Source: Candidatus Rifleibacteriota bacterium (GTDB lineage: Bacteria; Muiribacteriota; Ozemobacteria; Ozemobacterales; Ozemobacteraceae). From it: a stretch of DNA of 43,999 nucleotides. The position numbers and the translations under genes were made by a program. The DNA is taken from positions 1-43,999 of the forward strand of contig JADFYG010000053.1 of assembly GCA_015233155.1 (NCBI GenBank), read 5' to 3'. Under the pieces are notes generated by a model. It saw only the letters and a list, made by a program, of their open reading frames with translations. It was not told the DNA's origin and did no database searches. Positions 8,801-16,108 of this stretch are shown in pieces (the stretch's first letter is position 1; every line of letters begins with the position of its first letter).

Positions 8801-9877
8801 AAGGCGGGTGAGCCGTATCAGCTGGCTTTACTGGACATGCACCTTCCGGGGATGACCGGCGAAGATTTTGGGCGCGCGATATTGGCAAACAGTGAGTTGA
8901 AAGCAACTCGTCTGGTAATGCTCACTTCACTGGCATGGCGAGGTGATGCGCAGCGCATAAAGGGAGTTGGATTTTCGGGTTATCTGACCAAACCTTTCAA
9001 GCAATCTGATCTTCGCATCTGTCTGAAGACGGTGTTGGGAATTGAAGGATATGACAATCCAGCGACGCCCGGACGACAGTTACTCACCAGACATTCTGTT
9101 CGTGAAGGCCAACGGGCCAGATTTCGCATTCTTCTGGCCGAAGATAATCAAATCAATCAACGTGTTTTGGTCGGGATTTTAGGGAAACTCGGATACAAGG
9201 CGGACGTCGTTTCCGATGGAATGGCCGCAATACATGCACTTGAAACCAAACCATATGATCTGGTTTTCATGGATGTACATATGCCGGAAATGGATGGCTT
9301 TGAAGCAACCCGGAAAATTCGTTCGGGCCAGACGAAGGCTCCAAATCCGGGTGTAACAATTGTCGCCATGACGGCTAACGCGATGAAAGGTGATCGTGAA
9401 CGCTGTCTGGATAATGGCATGGACGACTATATTTCCAAGCCGGTCACCCCGAAAGACCTGGCAAGGGTTTTAGACCAATGGTTCACGCAAGATCACGACC
9501 AGCCCTCAATCAAAGTCCCCCTTGTATTCGACCTTGAGGACATCAGAGACCGGTTTATGCATGACGAAGAGATGGTTCGATCAGTGATTTCAGAATTCAT
9601 TGAGAACGCACCAATCGAGATGAAAACATTAAGAAACTTGATCGAACGGGGAACCATCAGTAAATACCGGAGTCAGGCTCACCTGATCAGAGGTATGGCA
9701 GTCAACCTTGGAGGTGTCGCCCTGAGTCTGGTTGCCGCTGAAATGGAGGAGGCCGGAATAAATGGCCAATACGATCGTATCGTAGCACTGATGCCCGAAT
9801 TAGATCGACAATTTACACTTCTCGTAGAACAGATGCTGCTGCTGCAAAATGATAAAGGCAGCGGGATTAAAAATTAG
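5897..9877 (+). CDS. Hybrid sensor kinase REC-PAS(4)-HisKA-HATPase-REC-REC-HPt
   Basis: A 1326-residue soluble hybrid kinase. Domains in order: receiver (about 32-150, acceptor D83), PAS domains at about 170-285, 290-410, 418-540 and 545-660, HisKA with SHEIRTPM (H688), HATPase (NAIKFT, GTGLGLAIS), receiver 2 (D980), receiver 3 (D1126), and an HPt-like domain (H1262 in AHLIRG, where the family's lysine is arginine). The third PAS carries cysteines (EYCYKAYEHREGICHGC) like PAS domains of many anaerobes. The GTG at 5897 is chosen because GGAGA ends 6 bases before it; ATG 5903 is the alternative. The N-terminal receiver probably takes phosphate from the HisKA_2 kinase 24 bases upstream. No DNA-binding output is present, so the end of the relay lies elsewhere. 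Confidence 0.9.
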   Translation: MNMANSMNFASSGVFTPEGVFPKEVALDAEARRIMVVEDEGLIAMELKTRLIQSGYEVPAIVSKGEDALLAAAELNPDLILMDITLAGSMNGIQAADEIRKAKSIPVIFLTAHFDTETIRRARTAEPFGYLPKPCNMLTLNSTIEMAIYKNRADTRRRSLEKSMQNDMQCYHAMFEQACDGIFILDLNGKLVSVNDSFARLHGYTVEEMLHMGLKGLDVEGDAPVPARISRIMAGETLQFEVEHFNKDGHIIPLAVTAKLVTSGNERLIIATHRDLTESRKNMEDLRFQSEIMMNMAEAVYLIRMEDGNIVFTNSVFEKMFGYEPGEMIGKHVSILNAHTAKNPYEFAEEIVCNIFNKGRWQGEVCNIRKDGKLFWSYANCSLFDHSKYGKVTVAVHTDITERKKLDESQQLAFRMMQYEKSRTLAIMTAIPDGISIQDLDFKIIYQNAAQEKIIGKHLGEYCYKAYEHREGICHGCPTVLSLQDGEVHCAERTVVIENTPRQFDIFSAPIKDAGGRIIAAVESIRDVTAQKIAEKHNSENLSLIEAMLDATDYGILAFSHECEIIRSNRRFADMWHVPDDLLRPGEDEKLLNHVLSRLSMPDSFIDEIRRLHREPAAISFDLFSLKDGRTFARIARPIHIFNKPSGRVWLFRDITERKEAEAALLKAKEDAQLASKAKSEFLANMSHEIRTPMTGVIGMTELLLDTDLRDDQRRFAKDLESSAQALLGLINNILDFSKIEADRVELEELDFDLGVFIEDFADLLAVRALEKGLEFTYDIAPECPTLLKGDPGRLRQILINLAGNAIKFTSDGEVSVRVSLVTSTPQQATLRFEVRDSGIGIPRDKICLLFNAFQQVDASFSRKFGGTGLGLAISQRLVKLMGGQIGIDSVSGKGSTFWFVIGLKIQPDSQKCTQAPPLVSLSGKRILIVDDSVASRKSLGMTLRAWGARCDEVSESDSAMILLMDAAKAGEPYQLALLDMHLPGMTGEDFGRAILANSELKATRLVMLTSLAWRGDAQRIKGVGFSGYLTKPFKQSDLRICLKTVLGIEGYDNPATPGRQLLTRHSVREGQRARFRILLAEDNQINQRVLVGILGKLGYKADVVSDGMAAIHALETKPYDLVFMDVHMPEMDGFEATRKIRSGQTKAPNPGVTIVAMTANAMKGDRERCLDNGMDDYISKPVTPKDLARVLDQWFTQDHDQPSIKVPLVFDLEDIRDRFMHDEEMVRSVISEFIENAPIEMKTLRNLIERGTISKYRSQAHLIRGMAVNLGGVALSLVAAEMEEAGINGQYDRIVALMPELDRQFTLLVEQMLLLQNDKGSGIKN

Positions 9878-9897
9878 GCCGGATCGCATTGGCAAAT

Positions 9898-11418
9898 ATG
9901 AACTCGAAACTTCCACGCGTCGTCGTGATCGGTCATATCGTGCCGACTCCTTATTCAGTAATTCCCACCGCCATGGAACGCTGGGGATACAACTACAATC
10001 GGGTGCTTCTTGAAGATGGGTCCATGGTTGATCACCTGGCATACCTGAAGAAGCATCTGGGAATCCCAAGAGAGATCGATTTCACGGTATGGGAGATGTA
10101 CCTGAGCGGAGGTCTTGCCCTTAAATCGCACTTGAAGCGGGCAGGTGTGGATGTGAAGCTCGTAAACCACATTGATGAAAATAATGAAGGAAGGATCTTT
10201 GAGGATATCAGGAGTTTTGCGCCGGATATCGTCTGTCTTGGAACCACCTTCCTGCTTTCTCCCGCCCAGCTTAACTACGCCGCGAGACTCGTAAGAAAGC
10301 ATCTTCCGGAGGTCTTTATGGTGGCGGGGGGACATCACGTATATACGGCTCTTTTGCGTATGAATGAGTCCCAGCAGCGGGCTTATCTCAAAGCCACGCC
10401 TCTGAACGCCTTCGTCAACGACTCCCAGGGAGAAGATACTCTGCTTCGTTTCATTCAGGCGTTTCGTGGGAAACCTGACGAGATTCCAAACCTCATAATG
10501 AAAAGGCCTGGCGGCGAGATCATCGTTACCGAAAGGCTTATGGAACACAATGATCTGAACGTCCCCATCGATTTATGTGATATTCCGGAAGGCTCCGTTA
10601 TCCACCTGCGCACAGGACGAGGCTGCAGCTTTCGATGTGCATTCTGTTCCTATCCATCCACAGCGGGAAACAGAGAGATAATGGAAATTGAGAACGTCAT
10701 CGGAATGCTTGGAAAAGCCAAAGACGCCGGGGTTCGTTCAGTTATTTTTTCTGACGATACTTTTAATGTCCCCCAGGAACGGTTTGAGCTGCTTCTGGAT
10801 AAAATGATTGAGACCGGGTTTACTCTGCCCTGGTATTCTTTCCTGAGATGCCAGTTCGTAGATGCACCACTGGTCGATAAAATGCGCCGCAGCGGATGTC
10901 GCGGAGTTTTTCTTGGCATCGAATCCGCTGCGGATGCTATCCTTGAGAATATAGGGAAAAATGCGACCGTGAAACATTTCCGCCAGGGGATAAAATGGCT
11001 GAAGGATGCGGGTATTGCGACTGTCGGCTCCTTTGTCATTGGCTTTCCTGGTGAAACCCAGGAAACCCTTGATCTTACCGAGGATTTTATTCAGAACTCA
11101 GGGTTAGATTATTATTTTATGCAGCTTTTCTATTACCTGCACCACACGCCCGTTCACCATCATGCTGAAAAGTATTCTCTCAAAGGAAATGGGCTCTTGT
11201 GGTCACATTCCACGATGGATTGGAAGGAAGCCTCCGCGAGAATGAACCAGATCTTCCTTCATTCTAAAACCCTTGCAGTTCACCAGGATTATAACCTCTG
11301 GGAAATCGCCCTGCTGGAAAGCAAAGGGTTCGATCGGGCACAAATCGCTGATTACCGTGGAATGATCAACAGGATGACTGCCGAACAGATGAGCATACCC
11401 ATTTTCGGCTTCATCTGA
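9898..11418 (+). CDS. B12-binding-domain radical SAM enzyme
   Basis: A 506-residue protein. The first 200 residues form a cobalamin-binding Rossmann-like domain (segments PDIVCLGTTFLLSP and FMVAGGHHVYT), lacking the DxHxxG motif as is usual in this class. The radical SAM core has RGCSFRCAFCSYP with the CxxxCxxC cysteines at C243, C247 and C250, then a GFPGET segment. The overall pattern, with IFSDDTFNVP and GVFLGIES, recalls PhpK-like and other B12-dependent methyltransferases, but the substrate cannot be named. ATG 9898 is used; an in-frame TTG at 9889 is possible, and neither has a clear ribosome site. It follows the hybrid kinase by about 20 bases and may be co-transcribed with it. Confidence 0.85.
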   Translation: MNSKLPRVVVIGHIVPTPYSVIPTAMERWGYNYNRVLLEDGSMVDHLAYLKKHLGIPREIDFTVWEMYLSGGLALKSHLKRAGVDVKLVNHIDENNEGRIFEDIRSFAPDIVCLGTTFLLSPAQLNYAARLVRKHLPEVFMVAGGHHVYTALLRMNESQQRAYLKATPLNAFVNDSQGEDTLLRFIQAFRGKPDEIPNLIMKRPGGEIIVTERLMEHNDLNVPIDLCDIPEGSVIHLRTGRGCSFRCAFCSYPSTAGNREIMEIENVIGMLGKAKDAGVRSVIFSDDTFNVPQERFELLLDKMIETGFTLPWYSFLRCQFVDAPLVDKMRRSGCRGVFLGIESAADAILENIGKNATVKHFRQGIKWLKDAGIATVGSFVIGFPGETQETLDLTEDFIQNSGLDYYFMQLFYYLHHTPVHHHAEKYSLKGNGLLWSHSTMDWKEASARMNQIFLHSKTLAVHQDYNLWEIALLESKGFDRAQIADYRGMINRMTAEQMSIPIFGFI

Positions 11419-11464
11419 TATAATATTAGTATTCGCCGTGATGTCCGTCGCAAGGAGAACTACT

Positions 11465-12718
11465 ATGCATCGTCGATTCCGCTTGTGGGTCTGGCTGATC
11501 GCAGCGTGTTCCGTCATTTCTTTTTCAGCTGGGCCGCTGGCCGCAGGCGATTCTCCATTCTCCGGCGCTGATGTCACCCCACAAAATAATAGTGGAAACA
11601 CATCAGGACAGACCGCATTGTCCCCGCAACTTTCCGCGGATGCACAGGATGACGGCGTCGTAGAGGTCAGAACGTCACTGAATATTCGCTCCGGCCCGTG
11701 GGGAGACATAATCGGATCATTCAAAAACGGCGACCACGTCAAAATTATCGGTTCGGTCGGCGATTGGTACAAGATTAGTTACAACGGCCGCATCGCCTAT
11801 GTATATTCAAAATACATCAGGCGTTCCGGTCAGACGCAGGCTCAGGCTCCGCAACATGGCTGGATAAATGCGGCGACCGGAGTACAGGTTCAGAGCACAC
11901 CTGGTGGTGGCGTGATCGGCGCACTGAAAGATCAGCGCGAGATCGATATCATCGGCCAGTCAGGCGACTATTACAAGATAAAATTTGGTGATAAGGAAGC
12001 ATACGTCCCGCGTCGTTACGTCGATCTGAACGTCCCGACCGGCCCCTCGAACGGGCAGGTCGAGTCAGTGAACTTCACTGGATTCGTGACGGCCGACATA
12101 GGCTTGAATGTCCGCAAGAGCCCTTGGGGGCCTATCGAAACGACGTTATCGCATGGCAGCACTGTTCAGATAACCGGGAAAGTCGGCGACTGGTACCGGA
12201 TCAATTATAACGGCCAGGAACGCTATGTACAGGCAAACTATATCGACCAGCAAAAACCCGGCAGCACAACTCCCGGTTCGTCTGACGGTGTTCCCGCAGC
12301 CTCTTTACAGGCTGGAATTGCTGCCGAAGCGCGGAAACTTATCGGATCGACCCGCTTCCGCACCGCCGATGTCAGTTATGGCAATCTTGCATGCGCCAAG
12401 GTGGTCTCGACGGCATTAGTAAACGCCGGAGCGATACCACAAGTTGAGTTGAATGTTCGCACGCTCGTTTCCGATTTGCACGCGAAAGGCTGGCAGGACG
12501 TCCAGGTGCCGCCGTATCAGGAAGGCGATGTGATCACGTGGATGACCTATGACTACAACCACGATGGCCAAAAAGATCCCGATACGCACGTCGGCATCAT
12601 AGTCAAAGAAGGAAACTCTTTCATGGCGATGAACAACAGCTCCCGGCTGCGCACGCCGAGGCTGTCAGAGCCGACCTCGATCGGCCCGGTTTCACGTGTG
12701 ATGCGCAAAGTCGCCTGA
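11465..12718 (+). CDS. Exported protein with three SH3b domains and NlpC/P60-like C-terminus
   Basis: A 417-residue secreted protein. The start at 11465 has AAGGAG 8 bases upstream and gives a good signal peptide (MHRRFRLWVWLIAACSVISF), cut near residue 26; the upstream ATG 11438 would spoil it. Three bacterial SH3 domains lie at about 65-119, 131-187 and 205-262, each ending in the G-x-Y-V-x-x-x-Y-I pattern that binds cell-wall peptides. The C-terminal 135 residues carry C310, H375 (DTHVGIIV) and N390, the order found in NlpC/P60 and CHAP cysteine peptidases. An acidic stretch DYNHDGQKDPD just before the His looks like a calcium loop. A cell-wall endopeptidase or amidase role is likely. It leads a run of three exported proteins. 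Confidence 0.75.
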   Translation: MHRRFRLWVWLIAACSVISFSAGPLAAGDSPFSGADVTPQNNSGNTSGQTALSPQLSADAQDDGVVEVRTSLNIRSGPWGDIIGSFKNGDHVKIIGSVGDWYKISYNGRIAYVYSKYIRRSGQTQAQAPQHGWINAATGVQVQSTPGGGVIGALKDQREIDIIGQSGDYYKIKFGDKEAYVPRRYVDLNVPTGPSNGQVESVNFTGFVTADIGLNVRKSPWGPIETTLSHGSTVQITGKVGDWYRINYNGQERYVQANYIDQQKPGSTTPGSSDGVPAASLQAGIAAEARKLIGSTRFRTADVSYGNLACAKVVSTALVNAGAIPQVELNVRTLVSDLHAKGWQDVQVPPYQEGDVITWMTYDYNHDGQKDPDTHVGIIVKEGNSFMAMNNSSRLRTPRLSEPTSIGPVSRVMRKVA

Positions 12719-12725
12719 GGCCACG

Positions 12726-13691
12726 ATGGCTTCCTTCCGCACCTCCGCCATAACGCTTTTTTTTGCAGGTCTGGCAGCTGCGACCTGTGCCACGACAGCT
12801 GGTTCCGGCTGGTCAGTCTCGTATGGCCAGGCGGTCGATCAGGTTGGATATGACAATGCGTCGCTGCATCAGAATTACGAAGACGCCCCATATGGGCCCA
12901 TGGCATTTCGAGTTCATAACGGTGAGTTGTGGCTGCTCGATTCGACGCGCGGCCGCATCCTCGCTTATGCCCCCGATGGAAAACAAAAATACAATCTCAC
13001 CCTTCCCGGTGTTGCAACGAATACGCTGCTCGAAGATCTGGCGCTGGTTCCAGCCCCGGATGGGACCGTCGGGAGTATTTGGGTCGGCGATGGCGCTGAC
13101 TTGTTCATTCGTCATATACGCGTATCAGATGGTGCAGAACTGGCGCGTATTGGCAAAGCGAAAGGACATTTCCAGCAGATTCACCAGATCGAAGTCGGGC
13201 CATCCGGTCGGCTCTATGTCGGAGATTTCGGCCGGTCGACGATCTCTGTTTTTTCTCCGGATGGGACGCTGTTGCGGGAGCAGCCGTGGGAGCGGTCCGG
13301 TTTTGTCATTGGCCCCGATGATCGATTATCTACCATAGACTTCAGTTCGAACGACGGCTATTTTCTGAGATCATACGATGCGACGGGAAAACTGCTGCAG
13401 TCGGTGCATCTGGGGCAGGCCAGCGCTCAGAATCCGCGGCTGTGGCGCGTCGATACAGAAGGTGCCCTCGTAAGTTTTATCCCGCCGTCCGGTTACCATG
13501 GGCTAATACAGCTCGTGCGCTTCGGCCCCGCCGGTCAGATCAGATCGCGCTCGCTGGTAAGACCAGCCGCGATGAACCGTTTCCTTGATCCCACCGCGGA
13601 TGGCGGTGCATGGCGTGCGCTTGCGGATTTCTCCGTGGCGCCAAAAGGTAGTTTCGAGATCAGAATGCTGCCCGGTAATGGCGACAGATGA
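12726..13691 (+). CDS. Exported NHL/beta-propeller-like protein
   Basis: A 321-residue protein with an N-terminal signal peptide (hydrophobic ITLFFAGLAAATCA). The rest is a string of short strands with repeating signatures such as GELWLLDSTRGRILAYAPDG, GRLYVGDFGRSTISVFSPDG and YDATGKLLQS, typical of six-bladed NHL-type propellers with one blade per 40-45 residues. No enzyme motif is seen; these proteins usually bind ligands or partners in the envelope. It begins 8 bases after the SH3b protein and its stop overlaps the next start by 4 bases, so the three form one operon. Confidence 0.65.
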   Translation: MASFRTSAITLFFAGLAAATCATTAGSGWSVSYGQAVDQVGYDNASLHQNYEDAPYGPMAFRVHNGELWLLDSTRGRILAYAPDGKQKYNLTLPGVATNTLLEDLALVPAPDGTVGSIWVGDGADLFIRHIRVSDGAELARIGKAKGHFQQIHQIEVGPSGRLYVGDFGRSTISVFSPDGTLLREQPWERSGFVIGPDDRLSTIDFSSNDGYFLRSYDATGKLLQSVHLGQASAQNPRLWRVDTEGALVSFIPPSGYHGLIQLVRFGPAGQIRSRSLVRPAAMNRFLDPTADGGAWRALADFSVAPKGSFEIRMLPGNGDR

Positions 13692-14587
13692 TCAGGCGGA
13701 CCCGCTGCATCTACATCGCTATTGCTCTTCTCGCCACATTCTGTTTTTTTACGAGTGCAGCATTCGTAGCGCCAGATATTGCGACTGCGGCAACCATGAT
13801 GCCCGCCCCCGCCACAATACAGATTTCGCGCGAGCGGATAGCCACGCTGACCGGCTTCCAGGTTGAAAATCTGATCGGAGTAAGAGCCAGGGGTGATGAA
13901 GCAATTGTCGTGGCACGGAGCGGAAAAGTGCTGCGCGTGACCTTGTCAAACGGAGAAACGAAGGAAGATCGATTTCCCTCGCCACTCGTCGATTTTGCAC
14001 TGGGAGATCCGGAGCCCCTTGGTCTCACGCAAACCGGTGCTGTTATCAGTATGAATACGGTGATCGGACACCCGGGATGGTCCGCCGGAACGTTCGACTC
14101 CTGCGCTATAGATAGTTTCGGTGGCGATGCGTTGTTGAGCGGCGGGAAGGCATCGTTCTTCCTCGCGAAGAACGCTTCAGTCGCCATGCCAATTTCCAGC
14201 TCGAAATTCGCGGTATTGTGGCGCGATGGTTTCCTATGGAACCTTAAACGAGGTGCAGGCAATCGCGTCTGGCAGGCGGATATAACGGACGTTTACGGAA
14301 ACCGGATGAAACGCATGTACCGGTTCTCACCGGAGTTCGACCCGACAGGATTGCGTGTCGGTCCTATCAGTTCCGATGGCGATCTGCTGTTATCATTCTA
14401 TGTTTCGTCGCAACGCGAGATCGCACTACTTGGCCAGAACGGCCGCATGTTCTGGCGTCTGCCGGTTCATGACGCGGTATGCCCACGCGATCTGGCCTTC
14501 GATATGCAAGGGCGTCTCCTGATGATCGAGCGTGACGGTCCGACATTGATCCTGAACCGGCTAATATTCGCACTACCAGAAGGTTGA
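13688..14587 (+). CDS. Exported protein of unknown function, propeller-like repeats
   Basis: A 299-residue protein starting with a signal peptide (MIRRTRCIYIAIALLATFCF, cut near residue 36). The body shows repeated strand-turn patterns (ARSGKVLRVTLSNGE, LGQNGRMFWRLP, FDMQGRLLMIERDG) like those of its upstream neighbour, so it is probably a second small beta-propeller. Its ATG overlaps the previous stop (ATGA), which indicates translational coupling. I do not recognise a named family. Function is probably tied to the SH3b cell-wall protein at the head of the operon. Confidence 0.6.
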   Translation: MIRRTRCIYIAIALLATFCFFTSAAFVAPDIATAATMMPAPATIQISRERIATLTGFQVENLIGVRARGDEAIVVARSGKVLRVTLSNGETKEDRFPSPLVDFALGDPEPLGLTQTGAVISMNTVIGHPGWSAGTFDSCAIDSFGGDALLSGGKASFFLAKNASVAMPISSSKFAVLWRDGFLWNLKRGAGNRVWQADITDVYGNRMKRMYRFSPEFDPTGLRVGPISSDGDLLLSFYVSSQREIALLGQNGRMFWRLPVHDAVCPRDLAFDMQGRLLMIERDGPTLILNRLIFALPEG

Positions 14588-14715
14588 CGGGCAGCATTCC
14601 CGTGGTGCTCTGCTATGTATTACAGAAGACGCTCCCGCCAGGATAATATTGCTCAACCGCCATCAAATGCGAGCCTCCGGTCTCGACTCAGGACACTGTT
14701 TTAACCCGTGAAACT

Positions 14716-14800
14716 GTCATCTCGACCAAAGGGAGAGATCTCGAAGTGATTTGCAATGCTCTCTATACATGGGATTGATCCCTTCGGTCGAAATTATGAG
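14716..14800. repeat. Repeat family A, copy 1 (palindromic)
   Basis: The left arm GTCATCTCGACCAAAGGGAG (from 14716) pairs with the right arm at about 14773-14799, whose reverse complement reads TCATAATTTCGACCGAAGGG. The same element, better preserved, is at 21374-21436. It sits in the 276-base gap between the propeller protein and the HDOD gene. Nothing else in that gap looks like a gene. Confidence 0.7.
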
Positions 14801-14818
14801 CAATCTGCAATTTTTTTT
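14751..14818 (+). terminator. Possible terminator: inverted repeat followed by T8
   Basis: TTGCAATGCTC (14751-14761) can pair, with a two-base bulge, with GAGCAATCTGCAA (14798-14810), and eight T follow directly (14811-14818). The loop is long (36 bases) and overlaps repeat A, so folding is uncertain, but the position fits the end of the three-gene exported-protein operon. Confidence 0.35.
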
Positions 14819-14863
14819 GACTTCCTGATTGTTTTTTTTTTCGGTTAGAGATAGTTTAATATC

Positions 14864-16015
14864 ATGAGTGACAAGCAACCGTTTCAGGCTCGGGACTACG
14901 GCAACGGAACTCTAGAGATCATCACTGTTTTCCCGGGGATGACATCAGATCACCCCGCTATTTCCGCTCTTCCGATCCTCGGCCGGAAATTCAAGAATCT
15001 CATCTTTACATTAGAGCCGGGAGCATCATTGGAAGTGAGCGGCTTCGCCAAACTTATTGAGCTGTCATCTGTAACACGTTTGAAGGTCGTAACAACGGAG
15101 CCGGATGCCCATCCTTATCTCAAAGCAGGGATTTTCACCTTTCCCCGCTCGCATGAGGCATTTCTTGCTATCAAGGGCGACGAGGTTACCGAACTGATTC
15201 TGGCCAAGATGGAAACCATCCCGGAACTGAACACTCAGGCCTATGAGCTTCTTCAAAAGCTGGGCAAGCCGGAAACCACTTTCGATAAGCTCGGGGAGAT
15301 TATTGTAAAAGAGCCAGGTCTGGCGGCTCAAATTCTAAAAACTGCGAATTCGGCTTTCTTTATGCGTCGCACACAGGCGGATACCATTCAGACGGCCCTC
15401 TCAGTCCTTGGCATGGAGGGGTTGAAACAGATTCTGATCGTCAATGTTTTCAAAGGTCTGACGGGTTATTTTGGCGCCCAGAAAGAAATCCTGGACCATG
15501 GCCGGGCATGTGCCCATCTGGGCTCTCATCTGGCAGAACTTGGAAAGGTTCCGAAACAGAACCTTGGAAAGATAAAACTGGGTGGACTTCTTCACGACAT
15601 TGGAAGTCTGGCGTTGGTATTCTACTTTCCCAAAGAGTATGCCGAGGTGCGCAATCTCATAAAGACCCAGAGCAAACGCAGTTATGAAGCTGAATCCATT
15701 GTTTTTGGTGTTGAACACCAGCGACTCGGGAAACTCCTGGCGCAGAAATGGGGATTTCCGGACTATCTTTGCTACATTATAGGAGACCACCACGATTTGC
15801 GTGAAAGCTCATGGGAAGAGTTGACTTCGCCGGTCTTCTGCGCCAACGGATTCATCAATCAGACGATAGAAAATGTTCCATTCACCCCATATTATCAAAA
15901 ACTGCGAAGCTATTTTGCCCATCTCGGTGGAGAAAAAATGACCATCAGTGATCTTCAGGATGCCTTAAAGAAGGAATACGAAAAATTCCAGGCTACTCCC
16001 CCCACCGGAATATAA
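14864..16015 (+). CDS. HDOD-domain signalling protein
   Basis: A 383-residue protein. Residues about 1-110 look like a small alpha/beta domain with a STAS-like strand-helix pattern. Residues about 125-320 are an HDOD domain: PETTFDKLGEIIVKEPGLAA, ILKTANSAFF, IQTALSVLGMEGLKQILIV and LHDIGSLALVFYFPKEY are its signature segments. HDOD proteins are relatives of HD phosphohydrolases that usually lack full metal-site residues and act in signalling, for example cyclic-di-GMP or motility control. It seems to be transcribed alone, from a T-rich upstream region. An N-terminal STAS-like part joined to HDOD is uncommon, and I am less sure of that part. Confidence 0.8.
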   Translation: MSDKQPFQARDYGNGTLEIITVFPGMTSDHPAISALPILGRKFKNLIFTLEPGASLEVSGFAKLIELSSVTRLKVVTTEPDAHPYLKAGIFTFPRSHEAFLAIKGDEVTELILAKMETIPELNTQAYELLQKLGKPETTFDKLGEIIVKEPGLAAQILKTANSAFFMRRTQADTIQTALSVLGMEGLKQILIVNVFKGLTGYFGAQKEILDHGRACAHLGSHLAELGKVPKQNLGKIKLGGLLHDIGSLALVFYFPKEYAEVRNLIKTQSKRSYEAESIVFGVEHQRLGKLLAQKWGFPDYLCYIIGDHHDLRESSWEELTSPVFCANGFINQTIENVPFTPYYQKLRSYFAHLGGEKMTISDLQDALKKEYEKFQATPPTGI

Positions 16016-16055
16016 ACCATCGTTCGGCAGACAGGTCAGGGCATACGCATTATTA

Positions 16056-16108
16056 ATGAAGAATTCACCTTTTTTCCTTATCGCCTTCCGGTAATCTTTC
16101 TTTGTTTT
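16056..16108 (+). other. Probable true 5' end of the FAD oxidoreductase in a shifted frame
   Basis: ATG 16056 encodes MKNSPFFLIAFR and stops at 16092-16094. The T6 run at 16070-16075 lies in its sixth and seventh codons. With seven T the frame would continue without a break into the oxidoreductase and produce a complete basic/hydrophobic/AxA signal peptide. Confidence 0.5.

Noticed and set aside
14817..14860. Promoter TTGACT ... TTTAAT before the HDOD gene
   Set aside because: The spacer is 32 bases, far from the 16-18 needed, and the run of T between them makes such matches likely by chance.
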